The notes under the pieces are model-generated. The model did no database searches, was not told where the DNA came from, and saw only the letters and a list, made by a program, of their open reading frames with translations. 9,757 nucleotides of DNA from an uncultured bacterium. Lineage in GTDB: Bacteria > Cyanobacteriota > Vampirovibrionia > Gastranaerophilales > Gastranaerophilaceae. This document shows, piece after piece, positions 1 through 6,595 of the stretch (position 1 is its first letter; the number at the start of each line of letters is the position of its first letter). Where the stretch lies: NCBI GenBank assembly GCA_902803265.1, contig CADCPD010000120.1, positions 1 through 9,757 of the forward strand. The letters run 5' to 3'. The translations under genes were made by a program, and so were the position numbers.

Positions 1-877
1 AACATTTAAAACCATGTAAAATACCTTCTTTACCATAAGTAATACTTGCAGCATTTTCTCCAACTTTAACACCTTTTCCTAAAGGTTCAACGCCATAAAT
101 ATTAACAGATTCATCATTTAAAAAAGCACTAAACATACCAATAGCATTAGAACCACCACCAACACATGCTACAACGTGATTTGGAAGCATACCAGCCTGT
201 TCTAAAAATTGTTCTCTTGCTTCTCTGCCAATAACAGATTGAAAGTATTCAATCATCATTGGAAACGGATGTGGTCCAACAGCAGAACCAATTGCATACA
301 TAGCAGTATCATATTCTTTAGAATACGCAATAAAAGCCTCATCAACAGCTTCTTTTAAAGTCTTTGTACCACTCTTAACAACAACAATATTAGCTCCCAA
401 AATTTTCATTCTATCTACATTCGGTTTTTCCTTTATAACATCAATTTCACCCATATAAATATCACAATCCAAACCAAGAAGAGCAGCAGCAGTAGCAGTA
501 GCAACACCATGCTGACCGGCACCGGTTTCGGCAATTAACTTTGTTTTTCCCATTCGTTTTGCAAGCAAAGCTTCACCTAATGAATGATTTATTTTATGAG
601 CACCTGTATGATTTAAATCTTCTCTTTTAAAATAAATATCAGCACCATATTTATTCGAAATATTTTTTGCATAATAAACAGGACTTGGTCTACCTGCATA
701 ATATTTTAAAAGATAATCTAATTCATCATTAAAAGTTTTATCATCTTTAGCTTCTAAGAAAGCATTTTCAATCTTATAAAATTCTTTTTTTAAATCATCA
801 GGCAAATAGTTACCTCCAAAATTTCCAAAAAAACCTTCCTTATCAGGTACAATATTGTTTCTTATTTCTAAATTCAT
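1..877 (-). CDS. trpB: Tryptophan synthase beta chain, C-terminus cut by window edge
   Basis: TrpB is the PLP-dependent subunit that condenses indole with L-serine to give tryptophan, normally in an alpha2-beta2 complex with TrpA. I translated 292 codons from the ATG at 877; the family is about 390-400 residues, so roughly 100 residues are missing beyond base 1. Visible family marks are FGNFGG near residue 18, [14 protein letters not shown] with the PLP lysine at about K95, AETGAGQHG with the catalytic glutamate at about E117, and the phosphate-binding loop GGGSNA at about 240-245. The later stretch GKEGILHG resembles the TrpB1 type that partners TrpA. The start is set by GGAG 9 nt upstream, which lies inside the end of trpR; the two genes are separated by 4 nt, so translational coupling is likely. 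Transcription probably comes from the trpR promoter. Whether trpA follows is outside the window. Confidence 0.96.
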   Translation of the reverse strand, partial: MNLEIRNNIVPDKEGFFGNFGGNYLPDDLKKEFYKIENAFLEAKDDKTFNDELDYLLKYYAGRPSPVYYAKNISNKYGADIYFKREDLNHTGAHKINHSLGEALLAKRMGKTKLIAETGAGQHGVATATAAALLGLDCDIYMGEIDVIKEKPNVDRMKILGANIVVVKSGTKTLKEAVDEAFIAYSKEYDTAMYAIGSAVGPHPFPMMIEYFQSVIGREAREQFLEQAGMLPNHVVACVGGGSNAIGMFSAFLNDESVNIYGVEPLGKGVKVGENAASITYGKEGILHGFKC

Positions 878-881
878 AATG

Positions 882-1148
882 TTATTCTCCTTTAGTCAAA
901 TATTTAGTTATAATGGCATTTTTGTTTTTAAGTATTTTTGAACCCCTAGTAACCTTACATAAACTTACATTTAAAGTTTTTGCAATATCACGTTGAGTTT
1001 TACCCTCACTAAGCATAGTCAAAATTCGCCATCGCTTAGATAATGTTTCCAGTTCCGATTCTGTCAATATTTCTAATATAAAATCTGAAACTTCATTTTG
1101 AGTTTTTAAATAACAAAATATCTTAGAAATTTCATTTATTTCAGACAT
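882..1148 (-). CDS. trpR: Trp repressor family regulator
   Basis: An 88-residue helix-turn-helix protein that aligns by eye with E. coli TrpR. LT at 28-29, R39 in the KRWRI segment, and TRGS at 67-70 match the LT(43-44), R54 and TRGS(83-86) of E. coli TrpR. The two arginines that sandwich the tryptophan corepressor are therefore kept (R39, R68). YerC/YecD relatives, as I remember them, have a different sequence in place of TRGS, so I favour true TrpR over YerC. The helix-turn-helix spans about 51-73 ([11 protein letters not shown], then the recognition helix). That helix is divergent: K65 stands where E. coli has T81, which fits an unusual operator. The N-terminus is shorter than in E. coli (108 aa). 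The ATG has GAGG 5 nt upstream. It is the first gene of an operon with trpB and sits under two palindromes that it probably binds itself (inference). Confidence 0.88.
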   Translation of the reverse strand: MSEINEISKIFCYLKTQNEVSDFILEILTESELETLSKRWRILTMLSEGKTQRDIAKTLNVSLCKVTRGSKILKNKNAIITKYLTKGE

Positions 1149-1160
1149 AACTCCCTCATT

Positions 1161-1180
1161 TGTTTCTATCTATAGAAACA
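1161..1180. promoter_or_regulatory. Putative TrpR operator O1
   Basis: A perfect inverted repeat with 9-bp arms (TGTTTCTAT / ATAGAAACA) separated by 2 bp. It touches the -10 hexamer and covers the expected transcription start near 1173, so a bound protein would block promoter use. It matches the second site (1198-1217) at 18 of 20 positions. Assignment to TrpR rests on position alone: it is the only regulator gene in this operon, and it lies directly downstream. Confidence 0.75.
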
Positions 1181-1209
1181 TTATAAACATAAACTAATGT
1201 TTCTGTCAA
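1180..1209 (-). promoter_or_regulatory. Promoter of trpR-trpB
   Basis: On the minus strand TTGACA (1204-1209) and TATAAT (1180-1185) are separated by 18 bp. Both hexamers are perfect sigma-70-type consensus. Predicted start is around 1173, giving a leader of about 25 nt with a Shine-Dalgarno. There is no room for a leader peptide or attenuator, so control is probably by repression at the overlapping palindromes. Confidence 0.85.
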
Positions 1210-1217
1210 TAGAAACA
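1198..1217. promoter_or_regulatory. Putative TrpR operator O2
   Basis: A second 20-bp inverted repeat with arms TGTTTCT / AGAAACA and a 6-bp centre. It contains the -35 hexamer TTGACA (minus strand) in its middle. Its centre is 37 bp from that of O1. Read on the minus strand, the two sites give the consensus TGTTTCTATWGAYAGAAACA. Confidence 0.75.
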
Positions 1218-1243
1218 AAGGTAAGAAAAATAAACAACAAAAA

Positions 1244-1316
1244 TGGGCCAGGTAGGGTTCGAACCTACGACCAACGGATTATGAGTCCGCTGCGCTAACC
1301 ACTGCGCCACTAGCCC
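1244..1316 (-). tRNA. tRNA with CAT anticodon (Ile2 or elongator Met)
   Basis: A complete 73-nt cloverleaf on the minus strand. The acceptor stem is GGGCTAG / CTGGCCC (one T-G pair), the D stem GCGC/GCGC, the anticodon stem GCGGA/TCCGT around the loop CTCATAA, and the T stem GTAGG/CCTAC around TTCGAAC; the discriminator base is A. The 3' CCA is not encoded (ATTT follows), so it must be added by the CCA-adding enzyme. The anticodon is CAT. It is not the initiator, because the acceptor starts with a G-C pair and the anticodon stem lacks the three consecutive G-C pairs. The CTCATAA loop and TTGGTC variable region resemble tRNA-Ile2, whose C34 is converted to lysidine by TilS, but elongator Met cannot be excluded. 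A T-rich run follows the 3' end. Confidence 0.95.
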
Positions 1317-1419
1317 AAAGATTTCTCTTATAATATTAAATTAACATAAAATATGAAAAATGCAAGTTTTTTATCATGCCAGCAAACAAAATAACAGAAA
1401 AAACAAATAAATAATAAAT

Positions 1420-2343
1420 TTATTCATAATTAGATAAGATTGCATCTAATTCATCTTTCATAGCACTTTTATAGCTTAGCGGAGATAAAATTTTACATAA
1501 ATCATGATACCCAATTAAACGTCTAATCAACATATCTTTATCTTCACCTTTATTCACTATGATAGCTTCGTTATCCGTATGGTTAGAAATTCTTTCATAA
1601 TTTTTTAACACATATACTCTTTTTAATCTGCTTCTTATTTTATATGTAACAGTTACAGGGAGAGAAATACCTATAGATTTTTGAGGATATTGCTCTATTT
1701 CAATTATTTTTTCAATATCTATAAATATATTTTGCCCTTTTGTAACATCATAAACAATAAAATATACTTTGTTATCTTTATATTCAATGTCAACAGGATT
1801 AGCCAAAAATCTTTTTAAAGTATGCTTATTTTCTCTAAACGAAACAATAATTTTTAATGAGTCTTTTATATATTTTTCAAAAGTTTTTATTAAAGTTTTT
1901 TCTACATAGGTATATATTCTTGGCAGATTGATTTTACTAATGTCTAAATCTTTATAATAATCAGTTTTATCATATTCCAATCTGTTTTCAATTCTTAATA
2001 GCAAATCTGCAATATCTTTTTTGACACCACTTTCTTCAATATAATCTTTATACACAGAAAGATACTTTAAAGCATACAATGAAGTATCCTTAAACGAAAA
2101 TGTAAATGGCAACTTTTTCAAAAAATACTTATTATCCTTACCTCGTTCAAGTTCAAAATTCAACGCTTTAATTGTATTTAAATATTTATAAACAGTTAAC
2201 GGCGAATACGTCTTTGAATCAGGATCAATTGATTCTAAATATTTAACAATATCCATAACAGAAGCTTTGCTTTCAGACAAAAATTTTACCAGTTTAAACA
2301 ATCTGTATGATGCAAATGTTGTAGTACTTTTTCTATTTTTCAT
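1420..2343 (-). CDS. WYL-domain transcriptional regulator (second of pair)
   Basis: A 307-residue protein with an N-terminal winged-helix DNA-binding region (about 10-75) and a WYL domain at about 155-215, whose core VYFIVYDV and following IFIDIEKI strands match the WYL pattern. It ends in a WCX-like C-terminal extension. WYL proteins are DNA-binding regulators, several of which sense nucleic acid or nucleotide ligands; the ligand here cannot be read from sequence. The ATG overlaps the end of the upstream WYL gene by 11 nt, with AGAGAG upstream, so the two are one operon and probably act together. No clear hairpin terminator follows; an AT-rich stretch of about 100 nt separates it from the tRNA. 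Confidence 0.85.
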   Translation of the reverse strand: MKNRKSTTTFASYRLFKLVKFLSESKASVMDIVKYLESIDPDSKTYSPLTVYKYLNTIKALNFELERGKDNKYFLKKLPFTFSFKDTSLYALKYLSVYKDYIEESGVKKDIADLLLRIENRLEYDKTDYYKDLDISKINLPRIYTYVEKTLIKTFEKYIKDSLKIIVSFRENKHTLKRFLANPVDIEYKDNKVYFIVYDVTKGQNIFIDIEKIIEIEQYPQKSIGISLPVTVTYKIRSRLKRVYVLKNYERISNHTDNEAIIVNKGEDKDMLIRRLIGYHDLCKILSPLSYKSAMKDELDAILSNYE

Positions 2344-3268
2344 TGTTATACAACTCTCTTATATTTTTAATAACAGAAATAACTTTATCTCTAAAATCTA
2401 AAGGTTCAAGAACGACACAATTTCTTCCTAAATTCAGGATATTTTGCATCATAATAAAATCGTTATCGGCCTCAGCTTCAATAATTAAATCATTACCTGC
2501 TACTTCAACAAGTTTTTCGTAAGCAGATAAAACATAGTTATCCTCATTTATATTTAATATTTTATATTTTGCTTTAAATTTTTCAAAACATCTTTTATCC
2601 GATTTTATTTTTATATCAATAATTTTAGATATTTTAGCTACAAGATAAAAAGCATTTTTATTTAAATCTAAATCTATTCCGAAAAAGTATAACTTATCAT
2701 GCCTAAATGCCACTTTTTCTGCTATAATATTGTGTTCCTTTAATTCACCTGTTTGAGATTTATATAAAATAGTTATTTGACTTTTTAATTTGCAATACTT
2801 CAAAAGATCCTTTAATAAATTTTTATCAATACTTGATAATTTAGAAAGCTTTAACAATTCTTCTTTTGAAGAATCATCTTTTTCGTATTGCGATAACTCA
2901 TAAAACAAATCATCAAATGCAAATAATTCCTTAAATGTAAGAGTAGAATATATTTTGTTATATACCTTTTTTAACGATTTCAAAGAAGAGTTAGAGATTT
3001 CAAGATTGAAAGGATGAGAAACTAAAACATATTTATTGTTAGATTTAGTTGTTCTTGAAATAACACAACCCGCATCTCTTAGCGCATTTATATCATTTCT
3101 GATGGTATCGTAAGAAACTTTATCTTTGATTAGAGGATTTTTGTCATAAGCTTCATTTATTTCTTCAACAGTATGTGGTGCATCCAAAAGTAATGAAAAC
3201 AAGACAATAACCCTCATTCCAGTCATGTTTAACTGGAGTAAGTCTATATTTTTTTCTGATACTTCCAT
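2333..3268 (-). CDS. WYL-domain transcriptional regulator (first of pair)
   Basis: A 311-residue paralogue-type partner of the downstream WYL protein. It has an N-terminal winged helix (about 16-82, with a recognition segment SYDTIRNDINALRDAGCVI), a WYL domain at about 160-220 (core LYFFGIDLD followed by AFYLVAKI), and a C-terminal WCX-like region to about 305. The frame is open 19 codons further upstream. I chose the ATG at 3268 because a -10 hexamer TATTAT lies exactly 6 nt before it and there is no Shine-Dalgarno, which implies a leaderless transcript. It diverges from spmA across about 104 bp, so spmA-spmB is a plausible target (inference only). Confidence 0.85.
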   Translation of the reverse strand: MEVSEKNIDLLQLNMTGMRVIVLFSLLLDAPHTVEEINEAYDKNPLIKDKVSYDTIRNDINALRDAGCVISRTTKSNNKYVLVSHPFNLEISNSSLKSLKKVYNKIYSTLTFKELFAFDDLFYELSQYEKDDSSKEELLKLSKLSSIDKNLLKDLLKYCKLKSQITILYKSQTGELKEHNIIAEKVAFRHDKLYFFGIDLDLNKNAFYLVAKISKIIDIKIKSDKRCFEKFKAKYKILNINEDNYVLSAYEKLVEVAGNDLIIEAEADNDFIMMQNILNLGRNCVVLEPLDFRDKVISVIKNIRELYNNEK

Positions 3269-3274
3269 AGATGG

Positions 3275-3304
3275 ATAATAGCATGTAACTGCAAATATGT
3301 GCAA
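3275..3304 (-). promoter_or_regulatory. Promoter of WYL operon (leaderless)
   Basis: On the minus strand TTGCAC (3299-3304), an 18-bp spacer, then TATTAT (3275-3280) with an extended TGC just before it. Only 6 nt (3269-3274) separate the -10 from the ATG, so transcription should begin at or next to the start codon. Confidence 0.65.
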
Positions 3305-3306
3305 AT
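3290..3306. repeat. TGCAAAT direct repeat, 10-bp period
   Basis: Two copies of TGCAAAT (3290-3296 and 3300-3306) one helical turn apart, overlapping the -35 region of the WYL operon promoter. This could be a regulator half-site pair, possibly for the WYL proteins, but the repeat is short and AT-rich sequence produces such matches easily. Confidence 0.35.
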
Positions 3307-3338
3307 TTATTGTGTTAGTTAACAAAAAATTAAATATT

Positions 3339-3366
3339 TTGAAAAATTAAAAAAAAATGATTAAAT
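3339..3366 (+). promoter_or_regulatory. Promoter of spmA-spmB (leaderless)
   Basis: TTGAAA (3339-3344), a 16-bp A-rich spacer, then TTAAAT (3361-3366), with 6 nt (3367-3372) before the spmA ATG and no Shine-Dalgarno. The hexamers are weaker than those of trpR, but the 6-nt spacing to the ATG matches three other genes in the window. Confidence 0.5.
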
Positions 3367-3372
3367 AAGTCT

Positions 3373-3954
3373 ATGAATTATATTTTTTATGGTTTGATTT
3401 TAATTTCAATAGTATTTGGAGCAATTACGGGAAAGCTAAGTGATGTTGTAAATGCTATACTTTCAGGAGCAGAGCTGAGTGTAAAAGTTGCATTTTCTCT
3501 TATCGGTATTATGGCTTTTTGGCTTGGCATTATGAAGATAGCTCAAGAATGTGGTTTGGTTAAAATTTTAGCAAAACTGCTAACTCCAATAACAAAAATT
3601 TTATTTAAAGATATCAAATCTGATAATGAAGCAATTGGCGATATTGCTATGAATTTTACAGCTAATGCTTTAGGGCTTTCAAATGCTGCAACTCCTATCG
3701 GAATAAAAGCCATGCAAGAGTTACAAGAAGTTAATAAAGATAAAACTTCTGCATCTGACGCAATGTGTATGTTTTTAGCAATGAATACGGCAGGATTTCA
3801 AATAGTTCCTGCAACTGTTATTGCAGTTCTTGTTTCTGTAGGATATAAAAATCCGACAGATATTATCCTCCCTGTTTTAATTGTTACAACAATAGCTTTT
3901 GTATCGGCAATCATAATTGCGCTTATATTTAAAAAGTTATGGAGGGTGCAATAA
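3373..3954 (+). CDS. spmA: SpmA-like membrane protein (nucleoside-recognition/Gate domain)
   Basis: A 193-residue multi-pass membrane protein close in size to B. subtilis SpmA (about 196). It shows the family stretches NALGLSNAATPIGIKAM at about 98-114 and FLAMNTAGFQIVPAT at about 133-147. Hydrophobic segments lie near residues 3-18, 36-56, 130-155 and 163-188. In Bacillus, SpmA and SpmB are needed for full dehydration of the spore core. Homologues are widespread in non-sporulating bacteria, where their role is unknown, although the Gate domain suggests transport of a small molecule. The gene appears leaderless, with a -10-like hexamer 6 nt before the ATG. Its stop overlaps the spmB start by one base. 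Confidence 0.88.
   Translation: MNYIFYGLILISIVFGAITGKLSDVVNAILSGAELSVKVAFSLIGIMAFWLGIMKIAQECGLVKILAKLLTPITKILFKDIKSDNEAIGDIAMNFTANALGLSNAATPIGIKAMQELQEVNKDKTSASDAMCMFLAMNTAGFQIVPATVIAVLVSVGYKNPTDIILPVLIVTTIAFVSAIIIALIFKKLWRVQ
3941..3945 (+). promoter_or_regulatory. Ribosome binding site deciding the spmB start
   Basis: GGAGG inside the end of spmA, 8 nt before the ATG at 3954. An in-frame ATG at 3939 would overlap this site itself and has no site of its own, so 3954 is the likely start. Confidence 0.8.
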
Positions 3955-4484
3955 TGGTTTCCATATTAAATGTAATTTCTCTGTGGATATTGCCTCTTAT
4001 AATTCTAACGATTTTAACTGTCGGATTAATAAAAAAAGTTCCGATTTATGAAGTGTTTACAGAAGGTGCAAAAGACGGCTTTAAAGTAAGCATAAATATA
4101 ATACCGTACTTAGTTGCAATAATTGTTTCTATTTCTATGTTAAGAGCATCCGGCTTTATAGAATATATAGGTACAATGTTCGGAGGGCTTTTTGAAGCTC
4201 TGAAAGTTCCTATCGAAGTTTTACCGATAATGATAGTTCGTTCATTATCAGGTTCAGCCGCATTGGGTGTATTTTCTGATATTGCGCACAATTTAGGTCC
4301 GGATTCATATGCAACAAAACTTGCTGCAGTTATGGTCGGAAGCAGTGAAACAACATTTTATGTTTTAGCTGTTTATTTTGGTTCTGTTGGTATTAAAAAA
4401 TTCAGATATGCTTTAGTTACAGGTTTACTTGCCGATTTTATAGGGATTGTGGCAGCAATATTTGTATGTCACTTTCTTGTTTAG
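3954..4484 (+). CDS. spmB: SpmB-like membrane protein (nucleoside-recognition/Gate domain)
   Basis: A 176-residue membrane protein matching B. subtilis SpmB in size (about 178). The family signature SLSGSAALG and the C-terminal GSSETTFYVLAVYFGSVGIKK are plainly present. Hydrophobic segments occur near the N-terminus (about 4-26), at 48-64, 85-95 and at the C-terminus (about 150-175). The start overlaps the spmA stop as TAATG, with a strong GGAGG 8 nt upstream, so the two are co-translated and probably form one complex. Its last 47 bp overlap a gene on the opposite strand, and there is no hairpin terminator between them. Confidence 0.9.
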   Translation: MVSILNVISLWILPLIILTILTVGLIKKVPIYEVFTEGAKDGFKVSINIIPYLVAIIVSISMLRASGFIEYIGTMFGGLFEALKVPIEVLPIMIVRSLSGSAALGVFSDIAHNLGPDSYATKLAAVMVGSSETTFYVLAVYFGSVGIKKFRYALVTGLLADFIGIVAAIFVCHFLV

Positions 4485-4815
4485 CATCAACCCAGCTTTG
4501 TGAATAACTTTCTTGAGTTTTTGAACAGAATACTTTTTTAACAACAACGGCAAAATTAATATCAAAGAAATTTATCTGTGGTAATCTTTCTACAGTATAT
4601 TCATTTGAACCACAATTATGACAATAATTATCAACAGGAACAACTTTACCGTTTTTAACCATGCTTTTATGTTTCACACCACAACAAGCACATCTTGTAA
4701 TAAACCATTGATTTTCAATTAACTCTCCACAATCAGGGCAGTACTCTAAATCTAAAGCCGGATTAACTTTTTCATGGTTACAACGGTGTGTGTTAAATAA
4801 AAAATCAAAAATCAT
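4438..4815 (-). CDS. Small zinc-ribbon protein of unknown function
   Basis: About 125 residues and not recognised as a named family. It carries three CxxC knuckles (C26/C29, C42/C45, C65/C68) plus a C12-x-H14 pair near the N-terminus, a pattern expected for one or two zinc ribbons. The C-terminal half (about 75-125) has no metal-binding residues apart from one cysteine and might be a separate beta-rich domain. Two ATGs are adjacent (4818 and 4815). I chose 4815 because the AAGGAG then sits 6 nt away instead of 3. The 3' end runs 47 bp into the opposite strand of spmB. The repeated CxxC pattern and a good Shine-Dalgarno support a real gene. Confidence 0.7.
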   Translation of the reverse strand: MIFDFLFNTHRCNHEKVNPALDLEYCPDCGELIENQWFITRCACCGVKHKSMVKNGKVVPVDNYCHNCGSNEYTVERLPQINFFDINFAVVVKKVFCSKTQESYSQSWVDAKQESDIQILLPQSL

Positions 4816-4943
4816 CATAAACTCCTTAAATCATTAGCCAACATGTTTTGTTTAATAATAATTTTTTAAAAGTCAACATTTTATTTTAAAAAATATTTTT
4901 TTATGTTTAAATTTAATTAAAAGGTAGGTATAGGAGACAAGAT
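4816..4943. other. Divergent intergenic region, zinc-ribbon gene / ndk
   Basis: About 125 bp of very AT-rich sequence between divergent genes. It holds a TTGACT hexamer on the minus strand (4871-4876) and a TTTAAT on the plus strand (4912-4917) that could be promoter elements, but neither has a convincing partner hexamer. I see no other structure. Confidence 0.4.
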
Positions 4944-5414
4944 ATGACTGATATAGAAAGAACATTTGTTGCAATTAAACCTGACGCTGTACAAAGAGGT
5001 TTGATTGGTAAAATAATTACAAGATTTGAAGAAAAAGGTTTCAAAATTATAGCTATGAAAATGCTTGAAGTAACCAAAGAACAAGCAGCAAAACACTATG
5101 AAGAACACCAAGGAAAGCCTTTTTATGATGGTTTAGTAAAATTTATAACTTCAGCTCCTATTGTAGCAATGGTTGTAGAGGGTATCAATGCTGTAGCAGA
5201 AGTTAGACACATTTTAGGTGCAACAAATCCTGCTAATGCTGACGTTGGTTCAATAAGAGCAGATTTTTCACCAATAATGGCATGCAATTGTGTTCATGCT
5301 TCTGATTCTGTTGCATCAGGAGAAAGAGAAGCAAAAATCTACTTTGACGTAGAGAAAGAATTGTGCACAAACTGGAAAACTATGATGGAAATTGTTTTAG
5401 ATGGACAAAAGTAG
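4944..5414 (+). CDS. ndk: Nucleoside diphosphate kinase
   Basis: Transfers the gamma phosphate of ATP to other (d)NDPs through a phosphohistidine, balancing nucleotide pools in the cytoplasm. The 156-residue protein is slightly longer than the usual 135-153. ERTFVAIKPDAVQRGL near the N-terminus and NCVHASDS with the catalytic histidine at H118 are diagnostic. The ATG is preceded by AGGAG with 7-nt spacing. It overlaps the tgt start by 14 nt, so the two genes are co-transcribed and tgt is probably translated by coupling. Confidence 0.96.
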   Translation: MTDIERTFVAIKPDAVQRGLIGKIITRFEEKGFKIIAMKMLEVTKEQAAKHYEEHQGKPFYDGLVKFITSAPIVAMVVEGINAVAEVRHILGATNPANADVGSIRADFSPIMACNCVHASDSVASGEREAKIYFDVEKELCTNWKTMMEIVLDGQK

Positions 5415-6537
5415 CGAAAAAGATTATTTTAGCTATGAATTAACGCACGTGGATTCTAAAACCGGCGCAAGGGCAGGTGTTTTAAAAACTCCGCATGGTG
5501 AAATAAAAACTCCGATATTTATGCCTGTTGGTACAAATTCATCTGTAAAAATGCTTACAAATCATCATTTGTACGAAACAAAAGCTCAAATTATTCTTGC
5601 AAATTCCTACCACTTATATTTAAGAGCAGGAACAAAAAGAATAAAAGAATTTGGCGGAATACATGGCTGGATGAATTGGGATAAACCTGTTTTAACGGAT
5701 TCTGGAGGTTTTCAGGTATTTTCTCTTGCAGATTTAAGAAAAATAACCGAAGACGGTGTTCACTTTAGAGATCCGAAAGACGGAAAAGAACATTTTATTT
5801 CACCTGAAATATCAATGGAAATACAACAAGATATAGGTGCCGATATAATAATGGCTTTTGATGAATGTTCACCATATCCTTGCACATACGAACAGGCCAA
5901 ACTTGCAATGGAAAGAACTCACAGATGGCTTGAAAGATGTTATCATTCAAAAACAAATCCAAAACTAGCTTTGTTTCCGATAGTTCAGGGTGCATTTTTT
6001 GATGATTTAAGAGCAGAAAGCGCAAAAGTTATATCAACATTTGATTCTGTTGGTTATGCAATAGGCGGTTTGAGCGTTGGTGAATCAAAAGATATGATGA
6101 ATCACTTTGTTGAATTTACTGCACCGTTATTACCATCTAACAAACCAAGATATTTAATGGGTGTTGGAACGCCGGAAGATTTACTTGACGGAATAAAACG
6201 AGGTATTGATATGTTTGACTGTGTTCTTCCTACAAGAAATGCCAGACACGGTTCGTTCTTTACTTATCAGGGCAAGAAAAATATTAAAAATGCACAGTTT
6301 GCAGATGATAAATCCGTGCTGGATGAAAATTGTACTTGCTATACCTGTCAAAATCATTCAAAAGCATACATTAGACATCTTTACAGATGCGGTGAATCTA
6401 CGGCTCAAACATTGCTTTCAATTCATAATCTTCATTTCTTGATAGATTTTTCTCAAAAAGCAAGAGAAGCAATTTTAGAAGACAGATTTGAAGAGTTTTA
6501 TAACGAACACTACAAAAATTTCACAAAGAAAAAATAA
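5401..6537 (+). CDS. tgt: tRNA-guanine transglycosylase (queuine tRNA-ribosyltransferase)
   Basis: Exchanges G34 of tRNAs with GUN anticodons (Asp, Asn, His, Tyr) for preQ1, a step in queuosine synthesis. The 378 residues match the full family length. Visible marks: TDSGGFQVFSL with D100; VQGAF and IGGLSVGES in the barrel; FDCVLPTRNARHG with nucleophile D273; and the zinc site C311-x-C313-x2-C316 with H342. The chosen ATG gives the normal distance to the first conserved block. It starts inside ndk in another frame with no strong Shine-Dalgarno, so translation likely depends on ndk. A strong terminator follows two bases after the stop. Confidence 0.97.
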   Translation: MDKSSEKDYFSYELTHVDSKTGARAGVLKTPHGEIKTPIFMPVGTNSSVKMLTNHHLYETKAQIILANSYHLYLRAGTKRIKEFGGIHGWMNWDKPVLTDSGGFQVFSLADLRKITEDGVHFRDPKDGKEHFISPEISMEIQQDIGADIIMAFDECSPYPCTYEQAKLAMERTHRWLERCYHSKTNPKLALFPIVQGAFFDDLRAESAKVISTFDSVGYAIGGLSVGESKDMMNHFVEFTAPLLPSNKPRYLMGVGTPEDLLDGIKRGIDMFDCVLPTRNARHGSFFTYQGKKNIKNAQFADDKSVLDENCTCYTCQNHSKAYIRHLYRCGESTAQTLLSIHNLHFLIDFSQKAREAILEDRFEEFYNEHYKNFTKKK

Positions 6538-6538
6538 C

Positions 6539-6568
6539 AAAAAAGGATGTCCTTTGACATCCTTTTTT
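6539..6568. terminator. Bidirectional rho-independent terminator
   Basis: A perfect stem of GGATGTC / GACATCC (6545-6551 with 6556-6562) around a CTTT loop. It is flanked by A6 on the left and T6 on the right, which extend the pairing to 13 bp. The symmetric flanks let it end both tgt (plus strand) and the convergent gene at 6596-6976 (minus strand). Confidence 0.95.
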
Positions 6569-6595
6569 AATACCCTCTATTTTGTTTTTTAATGT

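Noticed and set aside
882..1148. Assignment of the small regulator to the YerC/YecD group
   Set aside because: The TRGS motif and both tryptophan-sandwiching arginines match TrpR better, as far as I can align by eye.
4046..4291. Open frame of 81 codons on the minus strand inside spmB
   Set aside because: It lies wholly antisense to the well-supported spmB, with no domain, Shine-Dalgarno or promoter.
3373..4484. spmA-spmB as evidence that the organism forms spores
   Set aside because: Homologues are common in non-sporulating bacteria and no other sporulation gene is visible.
4917..5111. Open frame on the minus strand over the ndk start
   Set aside because: It is antisense to ndk and its leader; the Phe/Cys-rich product reflects AT-rich complement sequence.
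5795..6442. Open frames on both strands inside tgt (5795-6025 minus, 6206-6442 plus)
   Set aside because: They are frame shadows of the intact tgt gene and have no family features.
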